A DNA stretch of 41,884 bases from an uncultured Candidatus Saccharibacteria bacterium (GTDB taxonomy: Bacteria; Patescibacteriota; Saccharimonadia; Saccharimonadales; Saccharimonadaceae): positions 1 through 41,884 of the forward strand of contig CAMKRV010000005.1 of the NCBI GenBank assembly GCA_946415265.1. The letters are read 5' to 3'. Shown here piece by piece: positions 21,800 to 28,779 of the stretch (position 1 is its first letter; each line of letters starts with the position of its first letter). Position numbers and translations under genes: made by a program. The notes under the pieces are model-generated. The model was not told the DNA's origin, ran no database searches, and saw only the letters and a program-made list of their open reading frames with translations.

Positions 21800-21866
21800 G
21801 AATAATCGCAGTAGCACCAAGCTTTAAACGCATAACGCTCAAAACTCTACTACCACAACCATAACC

Positions 21867-21895
21867 TTGACAATTTAGCATAAGTATGATACAAT
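21867..21895 (+). promoter_or_regulatory. Consensus promoter of small RNA candidate 2
   Basis: TTGACA, 17-nt spacer, TACAAT. The spacer shares TTTAGCATAAGT with the promoter at 16994-17022; the two 29-nt promoters differ at only three positions. Confidence 0.65.
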
Positions 21896-21901
21896 ACAAT
21901 T

Positions 21902-21947
21902 ACTGGTAAACTCCCGCTTGGTTTCTGGTGGCTCTTGCCACTTTTTT
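21902..21947 (+). ncRNA. Small RNA candidate 2 (~45 nt)
   Basis: Delimited by a consensus promoter and by the terminator at 21928-21947. It has no ORF. It ends 37 nt before leader RNA copy B, so it could also act as an upstream attenuated transcript. Evidence is only the promoter-terminator arrangement. Confidence 0.4.
21928..21947 (+). terminator. Intrinsic terminator
   Basis: GTGGC-TCTT-GCCAC followed by TTTTTT. Confidence 0.75.
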
Positions 21948-21972
21948 GTTGCTTATAAAATGGCATTTATGG

Positions 21973-21978
21973 TACAAT
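21973..21978 (+). promoter_or_regulatory. Extended -10 promoter of leader RNA B
   Basis: TGG-TACAAT. The first P1 base of the leader (21984) is 5 nt downstream, as in copy A. Confidence 0.6.
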
Positions 21979-21983
21979 AAAAA

Positions 21984-22204
21984 TGCAACAATTAAATTTA
22001 TTTATCGCAATGCGCCAATATTTTTATATTGAGTATGTCAACAAAACGATAAACGGCACCGTAAGGAAATCCGACGTTTTGTTGGCCTATGCTAATAAAT
22101 AAGTTTGATTGTTGCACCCTTGCGGTGCCATTTTTGTTAATCCCCATTAATATAGTGGCACCACATGGGGGAGTTAGTAAAGCTAATTATAAGTGAGGTA
22201 AAAG
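21984..22204 (+). ncRNA. Structured leader RNA, copy B
   Basis: P1 is 21 bp: 21984-22004 with 22096-22116, including two G-U pairs. P1 position 8 is A-U here and U-A in copy A, a compensatory change. P2 pairs AACAAAACG (22040-22048) with CGTTTTGTT (22075-22083) and shows loop GG-CACCGTAAGGAAAT-CC. GGCACCGTAAGG (22055-22066) can form 12 bp with CCTTGCGGTGCC (22118-22129), followed by ATTTTTGT. Downstream GGTGCCA / TGGCACC and CCCCAT / ATGGGG options match copy A, and AAGTGAGG precedes the ATG at 22205. The P2 stem sequence differs completely from copies A and C while the loop is kept. Confidence 0.75.
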
Positions 22205-23764
22205 ATGGGCCACAAAGTAAAACAATCCTTAATGAGTAGTAGAATAGATTTCTTCTACTATGCTTTCCGTAATATATTGTTAGTTTCTGTTCCTCTTCTT
22301 GTGGTTTGTACTCTTATTCTTGGCCTTAGTGTTTCTCGCTCATCTGCGCGTATATCATCTAGTGATAATTTAGCTATTTCTGTTCCTAGTTCTTGTACTT
22401 TATCTAGTTCTGTAGATGAAGTTCATAGTGCTAGTATTATCAATGGTACTTATAGATCTAATATAGGAACCACTACACTATCTACCTTTTGTAATGATAA
22501 GAATGGTTATAGTGTTTATGCTATTGGTGATAGTTTTAATAGTGAAGGTAATAATACATTAGTTGGTAGTAATGGCAGTAATATAAGTAGTGGCACAGCT
22601 ACTTCAGGTGATACTTCTAACTGGGCTATGAAACTAGCTTTAAAAGCAGGTGATACTTCTACTACTCCACCTACTATCATTTCTCCATTCACTAATTATT
22701 CTACAGTACCTACTACTTGGACTAAAGTAGCTACTATACCATCTGGTACTACAGACATGGAAAAAGGATCATCCTTTACTACTACTTATACTACATATAT
22801 CTCTCCTACTCAAGCTGCAGGTACATACTTAGGGCAAGTCAAGTATCTACTTACTCATCCTTCAGCAGCAACTCCTACCAGTGCCTATATTATGCAGGAA
22901 GTAGCAAATTGGGAAGATGATTTATCTAGTCCTGGTGACAGTGTACAAGCTATAGATATTAGAGACGGCAAAGCATATTGGGTTACCAGGTTGGCAGATG
23001 GGCATATTTGGATGACACAGAACTTGGATTTTGATATAGACACCGCCAAAACTTATACTCATAACGATACGGACCTAGGCTGGGATCCAAATAGTTTTGA
23101 TAGTAATGCTACATGGAAACCAGATACCACTAATGGTAAATATAACCTACCAGTAAACGGTACTTCTGTTCCTGATTGGTCTAATCAAAATAACTATCCA
23201 TATTCTGCAGATCCAGGTGATGTATATTACTATACGTCTAATTCTGAAGCAAATGATATAAAATACAATTCACTATCTGAGTGTATAGCAGCAAATCATA
23301 CAGAAAAAGATTGTAAACGTTATCATGCTGGTAATTACTATAACTGGACTGCTGCTATAGCATCTAATAATTCTAGTAGTCTTACTACGCAGTACACTAA
23401 TGCTCCTAACTCTATCTGCCCAGCTGGCTGGCGATTGCCTATAGCTACTAATGCTGACCAATCCATTTATGAGTTTGGAGAAATGCTATATAGGCAAGGA
23501 ATAATAGGGAGTTCAGTGGATTATAAGTATACTACTAATGGGTTTAATAATATTCGTAAGGCTCCTTTATACTTAACTCGAGGGGGTTTTATAGATGGTA
23601 GTTCAATTATAAATAGTGGTTCCTATGGATCTTTACATGCAAGAACGACATATAATAATTCTGATTCTTATGGACTTATTTATGTCAAAACCGTCATCAG
23701 CATGCATAATTCATGGGATTTCTCTAAATCTTATGGAAAATTTATTCGCTGCCTGGCACAGTAA
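22205..23764 (+). CDS. FISUMP-domain surface protein B
   Basis: 519 residues with the same layout as A: N-terminal stretch and export segment (1-47, nearly identical), beta-rich domain (about 55-222, SSCTLSSSVDEVHS, CNDKNGYSVYAIG, AGTYLGQVKYLLTHPS), and FISUMP domain (about 228-519, YWVTRLADGHIWMTQNLDFDI, GNYYNWTAAIAS, NSICPAGWRLPI, terminal FIRCLAQ). A cysteine-containing insert before GNYYNW (SLSECIAANHTEKDCKRYH) is shared with protein C but not with A. The YWSST block is lost (HARTTYNNS at this place), so the C-terminal part has diverged more than in its paralogues. Preceded by leader RNA B with AAGTGAGG as ribosome-binding site. Confidence 0.88.
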   Translation: MGHKVKQSLMSSRIDFFYYAFRNILLVSVPLLVVCTLILGLSVSRSSARISSSDNLAISVPSSCTLSSSVDEVHSASIINGTYRSNIGTTTLSTFCNDKNGYSVYAIGDSFNSEGNNTLVGSNGSNISSGTATSGDTSNWAMKLALKAGDTSTTPPTIISPFTNYSTVPTTWTKVATIPSGTTDMEKGSSFTTTYTTYISPTQAAGTYLGQVKYLLTHPSAATPTSAYIMQEVANWEDDLSSPGDSVQAIDIRDGKAYWVTRLADGHIWMTQNLDFDIDTAKTYTHNDTDLGWDPNSFDSNATWKPDTTNGKYNLPVNGTSVPDWSNQNNYPYSADPGDVYYYTSNSEANDIKYNSLSECIAANHTEKDCKRYHAGNYYNWTAAIASNNSSSLTTQYTNAPNSICPAGWRLPIATNADQSIYEFGEMLYRQGIIGSSVDYKYTTNGFNNIRKAPLYLTRGGFIDGSSIINSGSYGSLHARTTYNNSDSYGLIYVKTVISMHNSWDFSKSYGKFIRCLAQ

Positions 23765-23797
23765 CGTCCACCTGACAACCGAAACCTAAGTTCCCTA

Positions 23798-23976
23798 AAT
23801 CTCAAAACCAACTTTTTGTTTGCATAAAGCAAGCCCGAGAAAATTTTTCTAAATTTTAGAAAAATCGACGAGCGAACCCTCATCCGGCGTGAGACGAGCG
23901 ATTTTTCGTTAAAAAATTTAGAAAAATTCTTCCCGGCGCGCAGTGTAGGCGCAAACAAGAAGTTGGTTTTGAGATT
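23798..23976. repeat. 179-nt element with 26-bp terminal inverted repeats and nested stems
   Basis: The terminal arms (23798-23823, beginning AATCTCAAAACCAAC, and 23951-23976) are complementary over 26 nt with one G-U. Nested inside are a perfect 16-bp pair AATTTTTCTAAATTTT (23842-23857) / 23913-23928, an 8-bp pair AAAAATCG / CGATTTTT, and a GC-rich tip with two copies of GACGAGCGA-type sequence. It could be a MITE-like insertion or a long structured RNA. It lies directly after FISUMP gene B. Confidence 0.6.
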
Positions 23977-24130
23977 ACCGGATTTTTGTATGCAACGAAA
24001 CCGCTATAAAATATAGTTTAGAAGCTTATTGTAAAAACAAGCTCTGAAAGGGTTAGATTTGAGTTTACCCATTTACAGCGTAGACACAAATAAAACTCAG
24101 TTTTGAAATTAAAATACTTCCGAAAAATGG

Positions 24131-24136
24131 TATAAT
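24131..24136 (+). promoter_or_regulatory. Extended -10 promoter of the pilin gene, leaderless
   Basis: TGG-TATAAT, 6 nt before the ATG at 24143. Confidence 0.65.
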
Positions 24137-24142
24137 ACCTTT

Positions 24143-24532
24143 ATGGACACAAAAAAAGGCTTTACCGTATTAGAAATCATCATCGTGGCCATATTCGCTA
24201 CGCTAGCACTCGTCCTTTTCTTCGTGCAAAAATCCAACATCGATGCCATGCAACGCGACGAAGACCGCAAGACCGCCATCAATGCTATGTATTACGCCCT
24301 AGAAGAAAGCTTTTACAAAGACCACGGCTATTACCCAGAATTCATTTCCGAGGAGAACATCAAAGTAATAGACCCAGCCCTCTGGACCGATCCACTCGGC
24401 TTCAACCTCGGTGATTCCCTCAGCTCTTATTCTTACACGCCAGCCAATTGTAATGAAGGCAAATGTAAAGAATACATCCTCAAAGCCGACCTAGAAAAAG
24501 AAGACGATTACATCAAATCCAACCGCAACTAA
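24143..24532 (+). CDS. Type IV pilin-like protein
   Basis: 129 residues. The class III signal is textbook: a short basic leader MDTKKG, then FTVLEIIIVAIFATLALVLFF, with cleavage expected after Gly6, Glu at position 5 of the mature chain and a hydrophobic helix that packs into the pilus core. The globular part is small, with a C-terminal cysteine pair (NCNEGKC) that may form the disulfide loop of many pilins. It is encoded alone with a leaderless promoter. It should be assembled by the PilB-like ATPase encoded at 9489; the prepilin peptidase and platform protein are not in the window. Confidence 0.9.
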   Translation: MDTKKGFTVLEIIIVAIFATLALVLFFVQKSNIDAMQRDEDRKTAINAMYYALEESFYKDHGYYPEFISEENIKVIDPALWTDPLGFNLGDSLSSYSYTPANCNEGKCKEYILKADLEKEDDYIKSNRN

Positions 24533-24536
24533 TTAA

Positions 24537-25124
24537 TTATTCTTCTGTCTCTTTCTTTTTGCGACCACGCTTTTTAGCGTTAGAAATTAGATCTGTTACT
24601 TCTTTTAACTGTTCACCCGTAATATCCGAATACTTAAAAGTATAAGTTGTTTCATCGCCCACCGTAGACAATCGCAGCGTTCCGTAATGGAACAAACTTT
24701 GCAACAAATTCTCTTGCCTAAAGCTCGCGTCCTCCACCGAACTCAAATCAATAATATTTACCGAATTCACCACCGGCGAAGTCATCACCATCTGAATCAC
24801 CCGCCTATTCGTGATAAATAGCTTATTTCCTCGATGCACCGTCAGCGATATTAAACCAATAATTATCGCCGCCGCAAGTAGCGCCGCCAAAATAATAAAC
24901 AAGAAATTTCGCCCCATTTCATCTATCATGGATTGCCCCATTAACACCAATAAAAACGCCAGTAATACCACAGCTAGTCCAAGACCTACTCCACCGAATA
25001 TCAGAAAAAGACAAATCTTCGCTCGTTTAAAAGCAAATTCTACATACTCATCATCTTCTAGGCGAAGGCCCGGAAAATCTTTTTTACTCCGCTCGTGGCG
25101 AATTTTAGCTAGACTTTCGTCCAT
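24537..25124 (-). CDS. Membrane protein with bacterial PH (bPH2) domain
   Basis: 195 residues. A cytoplasmic N-terminus (about 1-32, LRLEDDEYVEFAFKR) is followed by two membrane helices (about 36-62 and 72-97). The bPH2 domain follows (about 100-180): NKLFITNRRVIQ, NIIDLSSVEDASFRQ and LFHYGTLRLSTVGDETTYTFKY, matching the YdbS/DUF304 pattern. The C-terminus is strongly basic (KKRGRKKKE). The function of such proteins is not established. A ribosome-binding site AAAGGAG precedes the ATG, and the promoter -10 lies over the ruvB stop codon. Convergent with the pilin gene, 4 nt apart. Confidence 0.85.
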   Translation of the reverse strand: MDESLAKIRHERSKKDFPGLRLEDDEYVEFAFKRAKICLFLIFGGVGLGLAVVLLAFLLVLMGQSMIDEMGRNFLFIILAALLAAAIIIGLISLTVHRGNKLFITNRRVIQMVMTSPVVNSVNIIDLSSVEDASFRQENLLQSLFHYGTLRLSTVGDETTYTFKYSDITGEQLKEVTDLISNAKKRGRKKKETEE

Positions 25125-25168
25125 AATAGATTACTCCTTTTTAGGGTATCAAAAACCCACTTACTTAC

Positions 25169-25174
25169 ATTATA
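25169..25174 (-). promoter_or_regulatory. Extended -10 promoter of the bPH2 gene
   Basis: TGC-TATAAT on the minus strand. The ruvB TAA stop lies inside the box. The leader of about 38 nt carries AAAGGAG. Confidence 0.55.
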
Positions 25175-26189
25175 GCACATTTTTCTCATTTTGTAAATGC
25201 CTCTTCCCCTTCTCTGTCACCATCCTCCCCCGTGGCGTACGCGCCAGCAAGCCTAATTGCAAAAGATACGGTTCGTAATAATCCTCTATCGTAGCTGCCT
25301 CATCACCGGTGAGCGCCGCAATAGTAGTAAGCCCCACTGGTTTGTCACCATAATTTTCATACATCAGCTTTAACATATTTCTATCCGCCGGATCTAGACC
25401 TAGATAATCTATTTCCATTAATTTAAGTGCATCCGTAGCTATCGCTGTATCTATAATTCCATCACCATTTACGTCCGCATAGTCCCGCACCCGCTTAAAA
25501 ATCCGGTTCGCAATGCGCGGCGTCAAGCGTGAACGTGTAGCCAAAAGCTCCGTAGCCTCCGGGGCTATCTTCGTTTTTAGTATCCCTGCCGTACGGTTAA
25601 TAATCTGCTCTATTTCTGGCTCTTTATAATACTCCAGCCGATGAATTATGCCAAACCTATCTCTCAGCGGCCCCGCAAGCGACCCCGTACGCGTGGTAGC
25701 GCCTATCACCGTAAAATGTGGCAAATCTAGCCGTACGCTCCGCGCCGCCGGCCCCTTGCCTATCACAATGTCCAGCTTATAATCTTCCATCGCAGAATAT
25801 AGCACCTCCTCCACCGCCCGCCGCAAACGATGGATTTCATCTATAAAAAGCACGTCACCATCTTTTAGATTGGTAAGAATAGATGCAAGGTCCCCCGCTC
25901 GCTCTATCGCCGGACCGCTCGTTACGCGTAGTGACGCGCCTAGTTCGTGCGCTATTACACCGGCCATTGTAGTCTTTCCTAGCCCCGGTGGACCATACAA
26001 AAGCACGTGGTCCAAAGTAGAACCATCACTCCGCTTCTTCACCGCCTCTATTGCTAGCTTAATATTATTCTTTAAATGCTCCTGCCCAATATATTCCTTA
26101 AAACTTGTAGGGCGAAGTGAAATCTCAATCTTTTCTTCTTCTGAATTACTTTCCGCCAGCGTCGGCTCCACTAACCTCTCTATTGCCAT
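25170..26189 (-). CDS. ruvB: Holliday junction branch migration ATPase RuvB
   Basis: 339 residues, the normal size. Hexameric AAA+ motor that drives branch migration with RuvA. N-terminal motif [18 protein letters not shown], Walker [10 protein letters not shown] (about 66), Walker [10 protein letters not shown], sensor 1 VIGATTRTG, Arg finger GPLRDRFG, and the C-terminal winged helix ([36 protein letters not shown]). The extended -10 ends 6 nt before the ATG. ruvA and ruvC are not in the window. The stop codon is inside the next gene's promoter. Confidence 0.97.
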   Translation of the reverse strand: MAIERLVEPTLAESNSEEEKIEISLRPTSFKEYIGQEHLKNNIKLAIEAVKKRSDGSTLDHVLLYGPPGLGKTTMAGVIAHELGASLRVTSGPAIERAGDLASILTNLKDGDVLFIDEIHRLRRAVEEVLYSAMEDYKLDIVIGKGPAARSVRLDLPHFTVIGATTRTGSLAGPLRDRFGIIHRLEYYKEPEIEQIINRTAGILKTKIAPEATELLATRSRLTPRIANRIFKRVRDYADVNGDGIIDTAIATDALKLMEIDYLGLDPADRNMLKLMYENYGDKPVGLTTIAALTGDEAATIEDYYEPYLLQLGLLARTPRGRMVTEKGKRHLQNEKNVL

Positions 26190-26195
26190 ACCCCC

Positions 26196-26201
26196 ATTAT
26201 A
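26196..26201 (-). promoter_or_regulatory. Extended -10 promoter of ruvB, leaderless
   Basis: TGG-TATAAT on the minus strand, 6 nt before the ATG at 26189. Confidence 0.65.
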
Positions 26202-26218
26202 CCAGATAACTTCCCTTG

Positions 26219-26246
26219 TTGCATTTTTTCCAGATTTTGCTATAAT
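26219..26246 (+). promoter_or_regulatory. Promoter of small RNA candidate 3
   Basis: TTGCAT, 16-nt spacer, TATAAT with extended TGC. It is divergent from ruvB; no ORF follows on this strand. Confidence 0.5.
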
Positions 26247-26251
26247 TAAAT

Positions 26252-26317
26252 TGTACCAACTAGGTACATTTTCGGGGATACCCGCCCGTCCTAATGTAAA
26301 TTAGGACTTATTTTTTG
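26252..26317 (+). ncRNA. Small RNA candidate 3 (~66 nt, three hairpins)
   Basis: Three consecutive perfect hairpins: TGTACC-AACTA-GGTACA (26252-26268), CGGG-GATA-CCCG (26273-26284) and the terminator GTCCTAAT-GTAA-ATTAGGAC followed by a T-rich run. The predicted 5' end coincides with the first hairpin. It ends antisense to the 3' end of the PemK/MazF-like gene (last ~17 nt). Confidence 0.5.
26288..26317 (+). terminator. Intrinsic terminator of small RNA candidate 3
   Basis: 8-bp perfect stem GTCCTAAT / ATTAGGAC with loop GTAA, then CTTATTTTTT-type U tract on the plus strand. It overlaps the minus-strand gene end at 26301. Confidence 0.75.
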
Positions 26318-26714
26318 ACTTAAAAAGGTTACGAAGTCCTGCCAATACCTTTTCCAAATCAGATTCCGGCACTTCACCCATTTTATAGTGCAACCTATAT
26401 ACACTTATATTTTCTACCTGTGCTACCACTGCATATTCATTTTTCTTTCTAAACATAAACTTTACATACCAATTTCCAATATGTTTTTTAGATGTTAGTG
26501 GTACACCCACAAAATTAAATCTACTAAGTTTATTCACTATTAACACAGGCCTTAGAAAATCTTCACCTTTACCGCAAATCTCACTACCCACATTCTCGCC
26601 AATTTTGCACCACCATATCTCACCCTCCTTAATAGTTCTTAGAGATTTTTGAAAATGAATTTTCTCCTTTATTTCCATCCACCCTTTAAAGTTTTTCTTA
26701 CTGTTTTTATTCAT
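26301..26714 (-). CDS. PemK/MazF-family (toxin-like) protein without visible antitoxin
   Basis: 137 residues. The MazF/PemK barrel is recognised by EGEIWWCKIGENVGSEICGKGEDFLRPVLIVNKL, then FVGVPLTSKK and the later VVAQVENISVYRL. Family members cleave mRNA as toxins. The N-terminal ~28 residues are a basic extension. A ribosome-binding site AAGGAG stands 4 nt before the ATG. No antitoxin gene precedes or follows on this strand: upstream is the leader RNA C promoter on the other strand. Many reduced genomes carry such solitary homologues, so toxicity should not be assumed. Confidence 0.8.
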   Translation of the reverse strand: MNKNSKKNFKGWMEIKEKIHFQKSLRTIKEGEIWWCKIGENVGSEICGKGEDFLRPVLIVNKLSRFNFVGVPLTSKKHIGNWYVKFMFRKKNEYAVVAQVENISVYRLHYKMGEVPESDLEKVLAGLRNLFKSKNKS

Positions 26715-26732
26715 AAAACTCCTTTAAATTAG

Positions 26733-26755
26733 AATTCGCCCACCGGTAGCGAATT
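26733..26755. promoter_or_regulatory. Inverted repeat over the PemK/MazF-like promoter, candidate operator
   Basis: AATTCGC, 9-nt spacer, GCGAATT. It overlaps the -10 box (26753-26758) of the minus-strand gene. Confidence 0.45.
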
Positions 26756-26758
26756 ATA
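26753..26758 (-). promoter_or_regulatory. -10 box of the PemK/MazF-like gene
   Basis: TATAAT on the minus strand, with a ~33-nt leader that carries AAGGAG. Confidence 0.5.
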
Positions 26759-26878
26759 GGCATAGAGTGATAAAAATTTCAACCCCTGAGGTACACTTAC
26801 GCTTTTGCGGGAATGCGTTTGCGCTTTTTTCAAAAATGCTTGCGGCAAAAATCTTCCGCACAAACCCGAATAATATGG

Positions 26879-26884
26879 TATGAT
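26879..26884 (+). promoter_or_regulatory. Extended -10 promoter of leader RNA C
   Basis: TGG-TATGAT. P1 of the leader begins 4 nt later, as in the other copies. Upstream 26759-26878 holds no gene. Confidence 0.55.
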
Positions 26885-26888
26885 TAAA

Positions 26889-27101
26889 GTGCAAACATTC
26901 AGTAATATTAAAAAATGCGTCAAACATTTTTTAGGTAAATTATCCAACCGCAGAATTGGCATCGTAAGGTGTCCACGGTTGGGTATTTGACGCAATTGCT
27001 GGATGTTTGCACCCTTGCGGTGCCATTTTTGTATACGCCTTTTCATATACTACAAAGATGGCACCGCATCCTAAGTGAAAACTTTAAGTGAGGTATATAG
27101 G
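26889..27101 (+). ncRNA. Structured leader RNA, copy C, with start-codon pairing option
   Basis: P1: 18 bp, 26889-26906 with 26995-27012 (two G-U). P2: TATCCAACCG (26941-26950) with CGGTTGGGTA (26976-26985), loop GG-CATCGTAAGGTGT-CC. GGCATCGTAAGG (26958-26969) can pair with CCTTGCGGTGCC (27013-27024). Downstream, GCGGTGCCAT (27017-27026) can pair perfectly with ATGGCACCGC (27058-27067). CCGCATCCTA (27064-27073), which shares CCGC with that stem, can pair perfectly over 10 bp with TAGGATGCGG (27098-27107), which contains the start codon and encloses the ribosome-binding site AAGTGAGG. The two downstream stems are mutually exclusive. Confidence 0.78.
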
Positions 27102-28574
27102 ATGCGGAAAATATACATATTATATATAGCAACAATTAGTATATTAAGTTTAGTATATATTAACAATACTTCTGCCTTAGACTATTCTAGTAATGTAGGA
27201 GTAGGGTTTACCTTTAATCCTGCATTATCTATTAGTCTTAGTTCTAATGACTTAGTTATTCCTAATCTAGTTCCTGGTAGCATGGAAGATAGTAATAGTA
27301 TTAATGTAAGTGTTGCTACTAATGCAGCGTATGGGTATACATTGTCTGCTAATGTTAATGATGAGAATTTAGTACATAGTAATAATATAGATACATTCAG
27401 TAGTATAGCTACTAATGCAGGTCTAGCTAGTTTAGATGATAGTGAAGATAGTAATATATGGGGATACTCTACTTCATTAGACAGTGGTGCTACTTGGTCT
27501 AATTATAATGGCTTATCTAGCAGTAATAGTACTACGCTATTAGACGCTAATAGTAATGTTTCTAGTAACCTAGACTTTAAGATAGCTGCTAGAGCATCTA
27601 GTACTCAGGCTAGTGGAACATATACTGGAGTGATTAACTTCATTGCAGTATCCAATGTAGCACCAATGAGTTTATTAGATTCCTTTATAGCTTCAGGAGC
27701 AGAACAATTAAATGGATACTTCAAAATGCAGGATATGACACATGATATATGTAATAACGTAGATGTAGAAGAATCAGAGCTACAACTTATAGACGTAAGA
27801 GACAACAAGATTTATTGGGTAGCCAAACTCAAAGATGGCAATTGTTGGATGACACAGAATCTTGATCTAGATTTATCGCATGAGGTGGCTTTGACGTCAG
27901 AGAACACTAACCTCAAAACCTATGCTCAAACTGGACCATATTCGCCAGAAGGGGGCTACTACCAAGATGACACAAACACTATCTACTGGGCGCCAATTAG
28001 GAGCACTACTTCCTCGCTCAATAGAAATAATTTCCCAGCAACTGTCGATGCTAACAATACCCCATATTCATATGACCCAAGCTCATTATACTACTACTAT
28101 GGGCCACCTTCTAATCCTGCAAACCACACCTTTTACTCATTAAGTACCTGCCAAAACGAAAACTATCCCAATTGTGAACGTTATCCAGCCGGCAATTATT
28201 ACAACTGGTCCGCCGCAGTAGCTAGTGATAATACCATTGGTTTTACAGAAACTAACACCTATGCCGATAATTCCATTTGTCCTAATAATTGGAAATTGCC
28301 AACATCCAACAACTTTAATACTTTAACTAAAACTTATGATATAAACAATAAGAATTCTTTAGACCTACAACTTAGCCCTCTCTGGTTTGTTCGATCTGGG
28401 TATATTCAAAATGGAGGCTCATCACCCTCTGGCACCTATGGTTGCTATTGGACCAATATATCAAGCAGCGATGGCTCTTCGGCCCAAAACTTATCATTCT
28501 TCAACGGTTTTATTAGCTCAACCAATACATACCAACGGAATCTTGGCCTTACAGTGCGCTGCATAACTGAGTAA
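27102..28574 (+). CDS. FISUMP-domain surface protein C
   Basis: 490 residues. The start is the ATG at 27102 (MRKIYILYI), behind AAGTGAGG; the ORF-track start is an upstream GTG inside the leader. A normal signal peptide (about 1-26, ending NNTSA) replaces the longer anchor of A and B. The beta-rich N-terminal domain (about 30-190) is a different family member, with FTFNPALSISLSSNDLVI, AAYGYTLSANV and a closing ASGTYTGVINFIAV. The FISUMP domain follows (about 200-490: IYWVAKLKDGNCWMTQNLDLDL, GNYYNWSAAVAS, NSICPNNWKLPT, CYWTNI, terminal LTVRCITE). Codon use changes near 27880 from AT-rich AGT/AAT/GTA to C-ending codons, which suggests a mosaic gene. Confidence 0.88.
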   Translation: MRKIYILYIATISILSLVYINNTSALDYSSNVGVGFTFNPALSISLSSNDLVIPNLVPGSMEDSNSINVSVATNAAYGYTLSANVNDENLVHSNNIDTFSSIATNAGLASLDDSEDSNIWGYSTSLDSGATWSNYNGLSSSNSTTLLDANSNVSSNLDFKIAARASSTQASGTYTGVINFIAVSNVAPMSLLDSFIASGAEQLNGYFKMQDMTHDICNNVDVEESELQLIDVRDNKIYWVAKLKDGNCWMTQNLDLDLSHEVALTSENTNLKTYAQTGPYSPEGGYYQDDTNTIYWAPIRSTTSSLNRNNFPATVDANNTPYSYDPSSLYYYYGPPSNPANHTFYSLSTCQNENYPNCERYPAGNYYNWSAAVASDNTIGFTETNTYADNSICPNNWKLPTSNNFNTLTKTYDINNKNSLDLQLSPLWFVRSGYIQNGGSSPSGTYGCYWTNISSSDGSSAQNLSFFNGFISSTNTYQRNLGLTVRCITE

Positions 28575-28657
28575 TAATAGTAGCCGTATATCAAATAATT
28601 CTCTGAGCTTTAAAACCCTATTTTTGAAGTTTTTATAAAAATATTCGAAAAAGATTA

Positions 28658-28684
28658 TTAGCACACTTGACAACCGAGTGCCAA
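28658..28684. promoter_or_regulatory. CIRCE operator 1 (imperfect), overlapping the dnaK promoter
   Basis: TTAGCACAC-N9-GAGTGCCAA. The consensus is TTAGCACTC-N9-GAGTGCTAA. The 9-nt spacer begins with the -35 box TTGACA, so HrcA bound here would cover the promoter. Confidence 0.7.
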
Positions 28685-28695
28685 TGCGCTACAAT
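28667..28695 (+). promoter_or_regulatory. Consensus sigma70 promoter of dnaK
   Basis: TTGACA, 17-nt spacer, TACAAT. It lies between and within the two CIRCE elements. Start expected near 28702. Confidence 0.8.
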
Positions 28696-28704
28696 AGAGG
28701 AAGA

Positions 28705-28731
28705 TTAGCACTCGCCACGCACGAGTGCCAG
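28705..28731. promoter_or_regulatory. CIRCE operator 2
   Basis: TTAGCACTC-N9-GAGTGCCAG: the left half is a perfect match, the right half differs at two positions. It covers the start point and early leader. HrcA is the expected repressor; its gene is not in the window. Confidence 0.88.
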
Positions 28732-28779
28732 AAAAATCATTAAAATCGCAATAAAATAAACTCAAAAAGGAGGATCATA

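Larger units (their letters stand above)
23765..24142 (+). other. Intergenic region with a 179-nt structured element
   Basis: No gene is supported; the minus-strand ORF 23731-23958 crosses the stem-loop and has no family features. The first ~45 nt resemble the 3' flank of FISUMP gene A. The element 23798-23976 fills the middle. 23977-24130 is AT-rich with only weak inverted repeats. The pilin promoter ends the region. Confidence 0.6.

Noticed and set aside
23731-23958. Minus-strand 75-residue ORF
   Set aside because: It is made from the end of FISUMP gene B and the nested inverted repeat; no ribosome-binding site, promoter or family.
27075-27101. Upstream GTG start of FISUMP gene C
   Set aside because: It would translate through the ribosome-binding site AAGTGAGG; the ATG at 27102 gives a proper signal peptide.
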